Source: Methylobacter sp. KS41 (lineage in GTDB: Bacteria > Pseudomonadota > Gammaproteobacteria > Methylococcales > Methylomonadaceae). From it: a stretch of DNA of 64,000 bases. Each line of letters starts with the position of its first letter. The stretch's first letter is position 1. Under the pieces are notes generated by a model, which did not search any database, had not been told where the DNA came from, and saw nothing but the letters and a program-made list of their open reading frames with translations. Position numbers and translations under genes: made by a program. The stretch covers positions 1,054,001-1,118,000 of the forward strand of contig PHSP01000003.1 in the NCBI GenBank assembly GCA_002862125.1, given 5' to 3'. Of this stretch, positions 29,750 to 39,179 are shown piece by piece.

Positions 29750-30316
29750 ATGACACGCATCATGTTATTATCACTCATTGCAGCATTTTCAACCGCCGCA
29801 CTGGCGGCCCCGGAAACCTACAAGGTTGACGGAACGCATACATTACCGCGCTTTTCTTACAGCCATTTTGGCTACTCGACGCAACTAAGCCGCTTCGATA
29901 AAACGTCCGGTAAAATCGTGCTGGACCACCAGGCAAAAACAGGTTCCGCAGAAATAACCATCGATACCACGTCTGTGGATACCGGCTATCCGCTTTTCAA
30001 CGAGCACATTCAGGGTGAAGATTTTCTGGATACCGCCAAATACCCTACCGCGACCTTCATCTCAAACAAGTTCAAATTCGAGGGTGAGAACTTGGTGGAA
30101 GTTGACGGAACCCTGACGCTGAAAGGGATCAGCAAACCGGTGACGCTGACAGTAACGTCATTCCAATGCATGCCGCACCCAATGCTTAAAAAAGACGCTT
30201 GCGGCGCAAACGCCACGACTGTCGTCAAACGTTCCGGCTTCAATATGGGCAAATACGCGCCTAACGTGGGTGATGATGTCACCATAACCATCCCGGTTGA
30301 AGCCGTCAAAGAATAA
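29750..30316 (+). CDS. YceI family periplasmic lipid-binding-like protein
   Basis: A 188-residue exported protein, with a signal peptide cut after AALA (about residue 19). The YceI lipocalin-like beta barrel follows: YKVDGTHTLPRFSYSHFGYSTQ, GKIVLDHQAKTGSAEITIDT, FISNKFKFEG and GTLTLKGISKPVTL. Members bind isoprenoids or polyisoprenoid quinones. A cysteine pair (CMPH...KKDACG) may form a disulfide. An AGGAG site precedes the ATG. It follows azoR in the same direction. Confidence 0.92.
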   Translation: MTRIMLLSLIAAFSTAALAAPETYKVDGTHTLPRFSYSHFGYSTQLSRFDKTSGKIVLDHQAKTGSAEITIDTTSVDTGYPLFNEHIQGEDFLDTAKYPTATFISNKFKFEGENLVEVDGTLTLKGISKPVTLTVTSFQCMPHPMLKKDACGANATTVVKRSGFNMGKYAPNVGDDVTITIPVEAVKE

Positions 30317-30358
30317 GCATTGGATTAACGAAATCGCTTTAAAATTCAAGCTCGTTGG

Positions 30359-30456
30359 GAGGATTAGAGATGCAAACCATGCACGCTTTGGACAGGTAAA
30401 GATTTTCCGTGCGTCGTAGTCGGTCGTACGAATGAACACTGCACACGGCCCTATGA
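30359..30456. repeat. Palindromic repeat family A, copy 1 (diverged)
   Basis: Shares with copies at 31273 and 32243 the core GATTAGA..., CAAACCATGCA.GCTTTGGACAGGTAAAG, ATTTTCCGTGCGTCGTA. The right part is diverged. It lies about 40 bases after the YceI stop codon. Confidence 0.75.
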
Positions 30457-30480
30457 TTCATTGTTTTATAGATTTTAGCG

Positions 30481-30560
30481 GTAGCCTCGATGAAGTATAA
30501 CGGAGTCGAGGATTATTGGCTTCGATTATCCTCGATTCCACTGCGTTACATCGAGGCTAC
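30481..30560. repeat. 80-base palindromic element
   Basis: GTAGCCTCGATG at the left pairs with CATCGAGGCTAC at the right, and the pairing continues inwards (CGGAGTCGAGGA against TCCTCGATTCCACTG) with a few mismatches. No coding content. A structure like this may fold in RNA or act as a mobile palindrome. Confidence 0.75.
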
Positions 30561-30717
30561 TTGCTACTTGCTCCCGCCGGCCTTTTGGCAGAGCGCCCGT
30601 GTCGACCGGGGTGTTGGGTCGGATGTGTGTACGCCAGATTTGACCTTATCACTCCTTAAGTATTTTGCAATGGGAAACCTAATCCAATTCTCTTCATGCG
30701 CACAGCAAACGCGCATA

Positions 30718-31056
30718 CTACGGAGAAACCGTCCACAAAAGAAGGATAGGAATTCGTCTCTTCCGAATTTTACCGTGCATGGGGAATGACTGTTTCTCTC
30801 CACTTTTAACGTATTTATATTCATTGAATCGGATTTCTCTCGCGTCGAAAACTTGCTCTACGAGCTTTGTGGTTTCACCGGGTTGTAGCGGAGTATCATT
30901 ATAGATACTCAGCCTTTTAATCGTTCTGTCACGACTGGTTTGCGTGGCGATGATCTCTCCAGTGGGAAGAGTGCTTGTACCGGTGTTTTTAAGGAAAAGA
31001 TCCAAGTACGTGTCCACCGAGCATTTAACTCTCACTATTGTTGGAATTGCGGTCAT
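30718..31056 (-). CDS. Hypothetical protein
   Basis: A 112-residue frame starting MTAIPTIVRVKCSVDTYLDLFLKNTG, then TLPTGEIIATQTSRDRTIKRLSIYND and EVQV-like polar sequence ending KIRKRRIPILLLW. Alternating polar/hydrophobic residues suggest beta strands, but no family was recognised. It sits between palindromic repeats and may be a displaced or eroded gene. Coding support is modest. Confidence 0.4.
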   Translation of the reverse strand: MTAIPTIVRVKCSVDTYLDLFLKNTGTSTLPTGEIIATQTSRDRTIKRLSIYNDTPLQPGETTKLVEQVFDAREIRFNEYKYVKSGEKQSFPMHGKIRKRRIPILLLWTVSP

Positions 31057-31272
31057 CGTTTCTTCCTTATCAATGTTGTAGCGTTTGGAATGGTGATGGG
31101 TAGCCGAAGCACGCCTAACAAGTAGTTATCCAGCTCAGAATATTCTACTCTTCGCAATCTCAATAGACAAGAATAACGCCCAAGACTAGCTATTCCTGGC
31201 GGGATAGTCTGCAAATAGGCATCAAAAACCGTTTCCGGATAACGGCGATACTTGCCCTATTAAAGCGGGTCA

Positions 31273-31449
31273 AGGGCCGTAGGGTGGATTAGACGCGCAA
31301 ACCATGCAAGCTTTGGACAGGTAAAGATTTTCCGTGCGTCGTAATCCGCCGTATGCATGAACACCGCATACGGCGGATTACGACGCGCCCATAGATCAAT
31401 CAAAGCGGAAAGACTCTCAGGTTGCGCGTCTAATCCACCCTACGGTCCT
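31273..31449. repeat. Palindromic repeat family A, copy 2 (complete, MITE-like)
   Basis: Terminal arms of about 30 bases are nearly perfect inverted repeats (AGGGCCGTAGGGTGGATTAG at 31273 against the complement of 31430-31449), with one mismatch in this part and one indel nearby. Inside, a perfect 20-base hairpin (31337-31356 with 31366-31385) is built on CGTCGTAATCCGCC. It has no open frame. Copies 1 and 3 match its left half. Confidence 0.85.
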
Positions 31450-31531
31450 AACCTTACGGGGAAATGAATCGAGACGCCGACGGATTTACCCAAAGTCATT
31501 AAAAATGCCATGCTAACAAACGTCTTTACAA

Positions 31532-32104
31532 TCAAGCTTTGGGAAGCATTATTTTCAGTACCCCGTTTTTGTACTCTGTTTTCATGGCGTTTTTGTCTAC
31601 ATCGCCCGGCAGCGTTAAATCGCGTCGAAACTCTCCATTAAACCGTTCGCGTCTTTGGTACTTATTGTTGTCAGCCGTTTGGTCGCTTTCACTCCCGGTT
31701 TTGATTGAAATGGTCAATTGACGGCCGTTAAGCGCTAAATTAAGAGAAGATTCATCGGCGCCGGGAACGTCAGCGGTAACAACATAACGATCCTGCTCAT
31801 CTTTCACGTTAATCGCGGGCATTCGAGTCAGCGAGCCCGCGTTAGAATTTTGATGAAACCGGGAAGCGGTGTCATTAAATAGCCGCTCCATTTCATTTCT
31901 CATCCGGAACAGTTCTTCATAGGGATTCCAGTTATTTGAAGCCTGAACCCAGCTATCAGAACCTTGACCGCTAGACAAATCCAGGGTTTTTTCCAAGGAA
32001 AACCGCTGTTCCAGCTTTTCATGTATTTGATAAAACATATAAACTTGCATGCCGAACGCAAAAAGCAATAAGGCGCCAATTATTATAATTACGGAGTTTT
32101 TCAT
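31532..32104 (-). CDS. Membrane-anchored Hsp20/alpha-crystallin small heat shock protein
   Basis: A 190-residue protein. Residues about 4-27 form a membrane helix (VIIIIGALLLFAFGMQVYMFY). A linker follows, then an alpha-crystallin domain from about residue 95 (MPAINVKDEQDRYVVTADVPGADESSLNLALNGRQLTISIK to GVLKIMLPKA). The GVLKIMLPK motif includes the conserved G-x-L strand. Cytosolic Hsp20 proteins lack such an anchor, so this form would hold a holdase at the inner membrane. It is followed by repeat copy 2 and preceded by repeat copy 3. Confidence 0.9.
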   Translation of the reverse strand: MKNSVIIIIGALLLFAFGMQVYMFYQIHEKLEQRFSLEKTLDLSSGQGSDSWVQASNNWNPYEELFRMRNEMERLFNDTASRFHQNSNAGSLTRMPAINVKDEQDRYVVTADVPGADESSLNLALNGRQLTISIKTGSESDQTADNNKYQRRERFNGEFRRDLTLPGDVDKNAMKTEYKNGVLKIMLPKA

Positions 32105-32242
32105 TGTTTGCTCCCGGATTAAGGTTGTTAAAGTGACGTTTTTTCGTTGAGGTTTAAGTTATTCTTATTGTGTTCCTCCTAACGCAACAGAACGGTATTG
32201 GCAGCGTTGATCATAATAACCCGCAAAGAGAATTAATTCAAA

Positions 32243-32349
32243 AGGGCCGCAGAGCCGATTAGACGCACAAACCATGGAAGCTTTGGACAGGTAAGGATTT
32301 TCCGCGCTTCGTAATCCGCCGTTTGCATCAACACCGCCTACTACGGTCC
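32243..32349. repeat. Palindromic repeat family A, copy 3
   Basis: Matches copy 2 through GATTAGACGC.CAAACCATG, AAGCTTTGGACAGGTAA and GATTTTCCG, CGTAATCCGCCGT, and ends in TACGGTCCT like copy 2. The internal segment after the first hairpin arm is deleted. It abuts the ppsA stop codon. Confidence 0.8.
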
Positions 32350-34764
32350 TTAAACTCGACCCAATCGCTTTTCGGTTTCCAGCACCTGTTGCGTGGTTTG
32401 CAGCACGGTATCCGGGTTCAAGCTCATCGAGTCTATGCCGGTTTCCACCAGAAAATCCGCCATTTCAGGATAATCCGAAGGCGCTTGGCCGCACAGGCCG
32501 CAATGTTTGCCGTTGCGTTTCGAGCCTTCCACAGCCAGCCGGATCATTTCCTTTACGCCGGGGTCGCGTTCGTCAAAATCAATGGCGACTATGGCGGAAT
32601 CGCGGTCAACGCCTAAAGTCAGCTGGGTAAGGTCATTGGAGCCGATGGAAAAGCCGTCAAAATATTGGGAAAAGGCGTCGATCTGGATGACGTTATTGGG
32701 AATCTCGCACATCACATAGATTTCCAGCCCGTTTTCGCCACGCTTTAAGCCAAGTTCCGCCATGTATTCAAGCACCCGCCGGGCTTCATCGACGCGGCGG
32801 CAAAACGGAATCATCAGGATGACATTGGTCAGGCCCATGTCATCGCGGACCCGTTTCATGGCGGCGCATTCCAGCGCAAAGCCTTCCGCGTAAGCGGGAT
32901 GGGTGTAACGCGACGCGCCGCGAAAACCTATCATCGGATTGGCCTCATCAAACTCGAACCAGCGTCCGCCCAGCAAAGTAGCGTATTCATTGGTTTTAAA
33001 GTCGGACATGCGCACCACGACGGGTTTGGGATAAAAGGCCGCGGCGATCGCGCCCACGCCTTCCGACAGGCGTTCGATAAAGAAATCCTTGGGGGTGTCA
33101 TAGTTGCGCGTCAACTCGGTGATCTGTTCAAGCTCGCCGGCATCCTGAACCCGCTCGGGGTGGATCAACGCCATCGGATGCGCTTTGATATATTCGGTAA
33201 TAATAAATTCCATGCGCGCCAGACCCACGCCGTCGTTGGGCAAAAAACTGGTCTTGAAAGCCAGTTCCGGGTTGCCGATATTCAGCATGATTTTAGTTTT
33301 CGGACGTTTCAGGCCGGACAGGTCGATGGTTTTGATTTCAAAATCAAGAATGCCGTCATAGACCTTGCCGTTATCGCCTTCGGCGCAGGATACCGTCACG
33401 GGACTATCCTTTTTAAGGATAGTCGTCGCATTATCACAACCGACTACTGCCGGAACGCCCAACTCCCTGGAAACTATTGCCGCGTGACAAGTGCGTCCGC
33501 CCCGGTTGGTGACGATCGCCGAAGCAATTTTCATCACCGGCTCCCAATCCGGCGTAGTAATATCCGCAACCAGCACATCTCCGGCTTTAAAGCCGCCCAG
33601 TTGACTTAAATTCTCAATAATCCGCGCATTGCCCGTGGCAATTTTGCTGCCCACCGAATGACCGGTAACAATCGGGTTGGCCCTGTCTTTGAGCGCATAT
33701 TGCTCCAGAACCATCCCGCTCAACTGGGATACAACGGTTTCCGGCCTTGCCTGGACGATATACAGGACGCCGTCAATGCCGTCCTTGGCCCATTCTATAT
33801 CCATCGGATTGGCTTGGCCCGCTTTGGCGCTGTAATGCTTTTCTATCTTGATGGCGTAATCGGCCAGTGTAAGCACATCCTGATCCTCAAGACAAAAATG
33901 ATTGCGTTCTTCGGCGGAAGTCACAATATTATGGGTGGATTCACGCGTACGCCCATCGCTGTATATCATTTTTATCTTTTTCGCTCCGAGCGTGCGTTTT
34001 AATACGGCGCGATGGCCTTGCTCAAAGGTCGGTTTGTGGACATAAAATTCGTCCGGGTCCACAGCGCCCTGCACGACATTTTCACCGAGGCCGTAAGCGC
34101 CGGTAATAAAGATCACATCGCTGAATCCCGATTCGGTATCCAGCGTGAACATCACGCCGCTGGCGTCCAGGTCAGAGCGCACCATTTTCATGATGCCTAT
34201 TGATAAGGCCAGTTTGAAATGATCAAAGCCCTGGTCGACCCGGTAATGGATGGCCCGGTCAGTAAACAGGCTGGCAAAACAGCGTTTGCAGGCTTCCAGC
34301 AGGGCCGCCTCGCCGCGGATATTAAGGAACGTGTCTTGCTGTCCGGCAAAGCTGGCGGTGGGTAAATCTTCGGCGGTGGCGGAACTGCGCACGGCAACGC
34401 TCATGTCATCGCCGTATTGGCGCAGCAACTGCGCGTAAGCCTTGATAATCTGGTCTTCGAGATCGGCAGGGAATGGCGCGCCGTAGATAATTTCCCGTGC
34501 TTTACGCGCACGGCTCGCAAGATCAGCGACATCTTCGGGATTCAGTTCATCGAGCGCCTGATGCAGGGGTTCCCATGCTCCTGCCTGATCAAGCAGATAA
34601 CGGTAGCCTTCAGCGGTCACGGCGAAGCCGTTGGGTATTTGAATGCCTTGCGGAGTCAATTCACGATACATTTCACCCAACGAAGCATTTTTGCCGCCAA
34701 CCAGGGGCACATCGTCTATCGTTAACTCATTAAACCAACGGATATAGTTTGCTTGTTCTGACAT
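32350..34764 (-). CDS. ppsA: Phosphoenolpyruvate synthase
   Basis: An 804-residue enzyme converting pyruvate and ATP to PEP, AMP and phosphate. The ATG at 34764 (MSEQANYIRWF) is chosen because AAGGAAA precedes it. The upstream in-frame codons do not resemble the family. The ATP-grasp domain holds VGGKNASLGEM and AVRSSATAEDLPTASFAGQQ. The swivelling phosphohistidine lies in NRGGRTCHAAIVSRELG, and the C-terminal barrel has GSNDLTQLTLGVDRD and CGLCGQAPSDYP. Complete. In a methanotroph it links glycolysis and gluconeogenesis. Confidence 0.97.
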   Translation of the reverse strand: MSEQANYIRWFNELTIDDVPLVGGKNASLGEMYRELTPQGIQIPNGFAVTAEGYRYLLDQAGAWEPLHQALDELNPEDVADLASRARKAREIIYGAPFPADLEDQIIKAYAQLLRQYGDDMSVAVRSSATAEDLPTASFAGQQDTFLNIRGEAALLEACKRCFASLFTDRAIHYRVDQGFDHFKLALSIGIMKMVRSDLDASGVMFTLDTESGFSDVIFITGAYGLGENVVQGAVDPDEFYVHKPTFEQGHRAVLKRTLGAKKIKMIYSDGRTRESTHNIVTSAEERNHFCLEDQDVLTLADYAIKIEKHYSAKAGQANPMDIEWAKDGIDGVLYIVQARPETVVSQLSGMVLEQYALKDRANPIVTGHSVGSKIATGNARIIENLSQLGGFKAGDVLVADITTPDWEPVMKIASAIVTNRGGRTCHAAIVSRELGVPAVVGCDNATTILKKDSPVTVSCAEGDNGKVYDGILDFEIKTIDLSGLKRPKTKIMLNIGNPELAFKTSFLPNDGVGLARMEFIITEYIKAHPMALIHPERVQDAGELEQITELTRNYDTPKDFFIERLSEGVGAIAAAFYPKPVVVRMSDFKTNEYATLLGGRWFEFDEANPMIGFRGASRYTHPAYAEGFALECAAMKRVRDDMGLTNVILMIPFCRRVDEARRVLEYMAELGLKRGENGLEIYVMCEIPNNVIQIDAFSQYFDGFSIGSNDLTQLTLGVDRDSAIVAIDFDERDPGVKEMIRLAVEGSKRNGKHCGLCGQAPSDYPEMADFLVETGIDSMSLNPDTVLQTTQQVLETEKRLGRV

Positions 34765-35107
34765 AGTATTTTCCTTAAGTGAGTTTCTCGGCTGCTTGTT
34801 TATACTCTCCACGGTCACACTTGCGGAACGAATAATATAGGGTTGATTTAATAAAAATCCGCAACGGTGCATGCGTGCATTATTGGATCAGGTTTTTTAA
34901 GAACTAGGGAATCAAAAACGGATAGTATACAGAACTGCAAACATGTTCAAGGTTCAATAAGTTAATGAAGCTCAATGCTACAGCAGAGCGCGCGCCTTCC
35001 GGCGACGCTCTTTTGAGCAAGGACCTGAGTCTTAACCAAAGGCTTTGTGCCTGAACACCCTACATTGGATATAATTAATTAACCATTATTTTCCCGAGAC
35101 AAAATCA

Positions 35108-36106
35108 GTGCTTATTTCTGATAAACAAAAAACAATCCTTAACCTGCTGGCAGACGGCGAGTTTCATTCAGGAACTGAACTGGCCGGGATGCTGGGAATC
35201 AGCCGGTCCGCTATTTGTAAACAGATAAGTGGTTTGTCTGAATTGGGCTTGCAGCATGCGGCAGTCAGCGGAAAAGGTTACCGGCTGGATAAGCCGCTGG
35301 AACTGTTATCGCGCTCCAAAATTAATGAAATCCTAAGCGAGCAAAGCAAGGCGTTAATTTCAGCGCTGGAAATACATGACACCCTCAATTCAACAAACAC
35401 TTATCTAGTAGAGCATTCCCGCAATGATGCGCCCTCCGGATTTGTTTGTTTTGCGGAACATCAAACAGCGGGCAAGGGCAGGCGAGGGCGGCAATGGGTT
35501 TCTCCTTACGGCAGCAATATACATGTGTCGATGCTCTGGCGTTTTCAGCAAGGCGGCATTGCCGGCACGGCGGGATTGAGTCTGGCTATCGGCGTCGCGG
35601 TCATCAGGGCTTTAAAACAGTTCCATATTAATGATGTTGGTTTAAAATGGCCAAACGACATTTACAGTCAGGGTAAAAAGTTAGGGGGCATCCTGATTGA
35701 AGTTTCAGGTGAAGCCGATGGGCCCTGTGCCGCCGTTATCGGTTTGGGCTTAAATATTTTCCTGCCGGAGCCGCAGGCACAAAGCATTAGCCAGGCATGG
35801 ACTGATCTGACAAAAATTACCGGCGAAACCCCGTTGCCTAGAAATGAGCTGGCTGTCGCGGTATTAAATCATATCCTTGCTATTGTTGACGGGTTTGAGG
35901 CTGCGGGCATCAAGGCTTATCTCGATGAATGGCGTAGTTACGACTGCCTGAAAGGCCGAACGGCAACATTGTTTATCGGCCGGCAACAAGTTGAAGGCAT
36001 CGTCGAAGGCATCGATGATAATGGCCTGTTATTGATTAAAGCGGCTGACGGCTCTGTACAGGCCTTCGCATCGGGTGAAGTCAGCTTTAACGCGCTAACT
36101 GTATGA
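35108..36106 (+). CDS. birA: Biotin ligase / biotin operon repressor BirA
   Basis: A 332-residue bifunctional BirA with a GTG start. An N-terminal winged helix (ILNLLADGEFHSGTELAGMLGISRSAICKQI, residues about 9-39) would repress biotin genes. The ligase domain has the GKGRRGRQWVSP nucleotide/biotin loop, LKWPNDIY and KLGGILIE. A C-terminal SH3-like domain ends the protein. It attaches biotin to acetyl-CoA carboxylase. It overlaps coaX by four bases (ATGA). Confidence 0.96.
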   Translation: MLISDKQKTILNLLADGEFHSGTELAGMLGISRSAICKQISGLSELGLQHAAVSGKGYRLDKPLELLSRSKINEILSEQSKALISALEIHDTLNSTNTYLVEHSRNDAPSGFVCFAEHQTAGKGRRGRQWVSPYGSNIHVSMLWRFQQGGIAGTAGLSLAIGVAVIRALKQFHINDVGLKWPNDIYSQGKKLGGILIEVSGEADGPCAAVIGLGLNIFLPEPQAQSISQAWTDLTKITGETPLPRNELAVAVLNHILAIVDGFEAAGIKAYLDEWRSYDCLKGRTATLFIGRQQVEGIVEGIDDNGLLLIKAADGSVQAFASGEVSFNALTV

Positions 36107-36834
36107 ATTTACTTATAGATTTCGGGAACACCCGGCTCAAGTGGGCCATTTTGCAAAATGGCGGTCTTATTGCCGGTCTTGCGCTGCTTAATCAACAGAT
36201 TACCCGGCATAAACTGGTAAAAATCTGGAAAGCGCTGACGCCGCCTGAACGGCTTGCCATTGCCAGTGTAAGTTCAACTCCGTTGTTGGATCTGGTGCTG
36301 GAGGTAGCCGTTGAACTATGGCCTGCTGTAGATATTATTCAGGTAAAACCGGAGGCTTACGCATTTGGCGTCCATAACGCTTATCAACAGCCGGATAAGC
36401 TGGGAGTTGATCGCTGGCTGGCCTTAGTGGCTGTTCGCAGCCATTACCAATTGCCTGCCTGCATTGCCGATTGCGGCACAGCCATCACCGTCGATTTAAT
36501 CGATGCACACGGCAGACACCAAGGCGGCCTGATTAGCCCCGGATTGACGCTAATGAAAAAATCCCTGGCTGAAGGGACTGCCGGGCTTCAGTATTATGAA
36601 ACTGATTATTTAGCGGGTCCTGCAAACTTTACCGGAGCCGCCATTTACAGCGGCACGTTATTCGCCGCAGCCGGTTTAATCGAGCATGTTTTAAGCAAAC
36701 AATCGAGCGCAATGAAATTGATTTTGACAGGCGGCGACGCCCGGATCATCGCTGCTCAACTTGGGATCAAACCAATTATTGACGCTGATTTAGTGTTGCG
36801 CGGATTAGCCGTAGTCCTGACTGATAAGGCATAA
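36103..36834 (+). CDS. coaX: Type III pantothenate kinase
   Basis: A 243-residue ASKHA-fold kinase that starts CoA synthesis. Visible marks are LIDFGNTRLKWA (phosphate 1), DKLGVDRWLALVA and DCGTAITVDLID (phosphate 2), and LTGGDARIIA (adenosine). The birA-coaX overlap is common in Gammaproteobacteria and Betaproteobacteria. No CoA feedback site of type I PanK is expected. Confidence 0.96.
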   Translation: MNLLIDFGNTRLKWAILQNGGLIAGLALLNQQITRHKLVKIWKALTPPERLAIASVSSTPLLDLVLEVAVELWPAVDIIQVKPEAYAFGVHNAYQQPDKLGVDRWLALVAVRSHYQLPACIADCGTAITVDLIDAHGRHQGGLISPGLTLMKKSLAEGTAGLQYYETDYLAGPANFTGAAIYSGTLFAAAGLIEHVLSKQSSAMKLILTGGDARIIAAQLGIKPIIDADLVLRGLAVVLTDKA

Positions 36835-37005
36835 AAGCCCCCGTTGTTTCCGGCGGCAACTTATTGGCTAAATTGCCAGCCGGTTATTGAGGTTGCAGCC
36901 TTGGAAATATAAGCGCTACAGGCTTGTTAACTTTTCTTTTTTGCTGCTTCCTATAATCGAGATCGAGGAGCATGCGCGATGCCGGACAAGATATGCCGAG
37001 TGCTT

Positions 37006-37998
37006 TTAATGCTCGTCCAGCCATTCTTTCACTTCAAGAGGCGTCATTGCCGTTCCGTTCAGTTCCCGCATAAAAAAATCAAAGTAGCGCCGGCATTTTT
37101 CCAGAAAGCGCTCGAGGTCCGCATCGCTGCGCACGTAGGGCGTGCCGCCGGGCATAATCGAGGGTGAGTGGAAGCTGAACACGAACACCCTGACGCCGTC
37201 GGCCAGTAAGGCATGGGTGAGGCGGCGCATTTCCGGTTCGCTGTAATCCTCCGGCGAGAGCCGGATGCGTTCAAGCAGGCGCAGCCGGGCGACCGCGCCT
37301 GAAATACGCGCCTTTCGCAGCCAGGGACGCGTGAGCCGCCGGTAGAGCGGCGACCCGCCCGCTCTTAATCGCCCTACGAAGCCGCCGGAGCCAGGCAATC
37401 CGAGCAGGCGGCGGGACTGTCCAAACCAGAACGGGTCGCTGGTGTAGCCCGAGTAATCGGGGCCACCGTCGGCGCTGTAATCTATCGATGCCGCAGCGCT
37501 GATGTCGACTTCATAGCCTAGCGACTCAAGAATTCCGCCAGTGTTGGGTCCGAATCCATAACGGCCCGCGAGATAAGTCAGCGGAGGAGCTCCAAATGCA
37601 GCAGTGATCCGGCTGGTGAGCAGGCGGAGCTTTTCCTGTTCCAAAGCTTGCGGCAAGTTGCCCGGATACGAATTGCGGGCATTGAGCTCCTCTTCGAACG
37701 GAGGCGAGACCCACGGATGCAGATGCGCGCCGATCAGCGCTCGTCCGGCGTCTGCGTAAACCTTCAGCGGGCCGTACGCTTCGGCTTGCGACGCGACCGG
37801 ATAGTCGATGACGTAGTTCGGAACGATGCCGAACGCGTCGAAAACGCTCTGCGCCCGTTCAATGTGGCGCATGTGCGTGACGCCGGTGGCGTTGCGATCG
37901 TATGGCTTGCTCCAGTCGAATTCTTCCTCGGTATGAATAACCACGACCAGGACCGGCCGGGAGAAGGGGTCGATGTGGATGAGCTCGCGTTCGATCAC
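37006..37998 (-). CDS. Polysaccharide deacetylase-like (WalW type) protein
   Basis: A 330-residue protein with the NodB-like core expected of the WalW branch: LVVVIHTEEEFDWSKP (in place of the classical TFDD), GIVPNYVIDYPVA, GAHLHPWVSPPF, LAGRYGFGPNT and FSFHSPSIMPG. His and Asp/Glu positions fit a metal site, although the first Asp of the classical motif is Glu. The likely substrate is a surface glycan. It is the last gene of a GC-rich operon and overlaps the preceding GNAT-like gene by four bases. Confidence 0.78.
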   Translation of the reverse strand: MIERELIHIDPFSRPVLVVVIHTEEEFDWSKPYDRNATGVTHMRHIERAQSVFDAFGIVPNYVIDYPVASQAEAYGPLKVYADAGRALIGAHLHPWVSPPFEEELNARNSYPGNLPQALEQEKLRLLTSRITAAFGAPPLTYLAGRYGFGPNTGGILESLGYEVDISAAASIDYSADGGPDYSGYTSDPFWFGQSRRLLGLPGSGGFVGRLRAGGSPLYRRLTRPWLRKARISGAVARLRLLERIRLSPEDYSEPEMRRLTHALLADGVRVFVFSFHSPSIMPGGTPYVRSDADLERFLEKCRRYFDFFMRELNGTAMTPLEVKEWLDEH

Positions 37999-38852
37999 AG
38001 GTCCAGTCCCACGATTTCGGAATAAAGGTTGCTGATGTCGGCTTCGGCAAGCGTGTCGCTGCGGAATACCTTATTGCGAAATCCTGCGAGTTCTAAAGAA
38101 AGCACCGGCAGCCGGGGCAAGAGCCGGGATTCGACGCGCGTGTAGAAGCAAGCCTGCATCAACAAATGCGCGCCGGTTGCATTGCGGTAGCCGAGGAATA
38201 ATTCCGCGTCGCTGAAAGCCAGCACCATCGCCCCTGGCACGCCTTTCAGCCGGTCCTGCTTCCAGACAACGTGGCAGTATGCGCCGGGTCGTCCCACAGC
38301 GGCGTGCCGCAGCCAGGGCAGGCGCCGGTGATCGCGGAAGACCTTCGCATCCTCAGCGGCGAGGACGGCTTCGATGGCGTCATGACCGGTGATGACGCGT
38401 ACGCCGCGGAACGGGGAAAACGGCCATGGAAAATTGGGCCAGACCGCTTGGCGCTCGTTCATTGGCTTGAACTTGAGGAATTGCAATGTCTTCGACACGA
38501 CCTCGGTGGGCGTGAGATCGGTGAAATGGAAGCCGGGCTGCGACACGACCGCCATCGCGAGCCGCATGCTCTGCGCACGGTACTCCTCGAGCACGCACCA
38601 GCTGGTGATGTTGCAAAACCGCTCGGGCCGGCCGCGAATCATGCGCTCCGCGTAGATGGCGCCGATGCCGCCGACTACGCGTTCCTGGTCACGGATGAGA
38701 AAGCCGTTGTTGGGCTTGTCTATTCCCCAGTTCTGCAGGAAAGCCTCGGCCCATTGTCCGGCGCTTCGCGCGGAGCTAAGATGCTCGTTGAGGAATTGGC
38801 AGAATGCAGGCAGATCACTGTCCCGTATCGGTTCGAGCGTCGGCAGCGCCAT
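37995..38852 (-). CDS. GNAT-like acyltransferase
   Basis: A 285-residue protein. The N-terminal half resembles GNAT acetyltransferases (LIRDQERVVGGIGAIYAERMI, then NITSWCVLEEYRAQSMRLAMAVV). This gives the CoA or carrier-binding loop as EEYRAQSMRL, and the C-terminal half probably repeats the fold. The acyl donor could be the acyl carrier protein encoded just upstream. Position within an operon with a deacetylase suggests glycan acylation, which is inference. Confidence 0.65.
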   Translation of the reverse strand: MALPTLEPIRDSDLPAFCQFLNEHLSSARSAGQWAEAFLQNWGIDKPNNGFLIRDQERVVGGIGAIYAERMIRGRPERFCNITSWCVLEEYRAQSMRLAMAVVSQPGFHFTDLTPTEVVSKTLQFLKFKPMNERQAVWPNFPWPFSPFRGVRVITGHDAIEAVLAAEDAKVFRDHRRLPWLRHAAVGRPGAYCHVVWKQDRLKGVPGAMVLAFSDAELFLGYRNATGAHLLMQACFYTRVESRLLPRLPVLSLELAGFRNKVFRSDTLAEADISNLYSEIVGLDL

Positions 38853-38915
38853 GGCTTAGCTAGCCGTTCCGGGCAATAGCGTCAGGGACTTGTGAGGGCG
38901 GATATCCATGCCGGT

Positions 38916-39179
38916 TCAGCCTTTCCGGGAAAGCAAAAAATCCGCCATCGCGTTGATCGAGCCGAGGTTGTCGATGTTGATTTCTTCCTGGCTGATCGGG
39001 AAATCATAGGCCGCCTCGAACCAGACGACGAGCTCAAGAATTGCGTTGGAGTCGAGCAGGCCCGTCGCCGGCAGAATGTCGTCATCGGTGACTTCACTCG
39101 CATCCATGTCGAGCGCTTGCGCGAGTTCCACGACCTTGGCATGCAGTGCGGTTTTGATTTCGTTGCGGTTCAGGTTCAT
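38916..39179 (-). CDS. Acyl carrier protein
   Basis: An 87-residue acidic protein with the phosphopantetheine site LLDSNAILELV (Ser44) in the usual helix II context. ATGLLDS replaces the common LGxDS. Start at 39179, where the ATG shares one base with the stop of the E2-like gene. Not a fatty-acid-synthase AcpP by sequence; it belongs with specialised ACPs of secondary or glycan pathways. A 63-base gap separates it from the GNAT-like gene. Confidence 0.85.
   Translation of the reverse strand: MNLNRNEIKTALHAKVVELAQALDMDASEVTDDDILPATGLLDSNAILELVVWFEAAYDFPISQEEINIDNLGSINAMADFLLSRKG

Noticed and set aside
30564-30824. 86-residue minus-strand frame overlapping the hypothetical gene
   Set aside because: Low-complexity basic sequence, no ribosome binding site, and the 30718-31056 frame is more protein-like.
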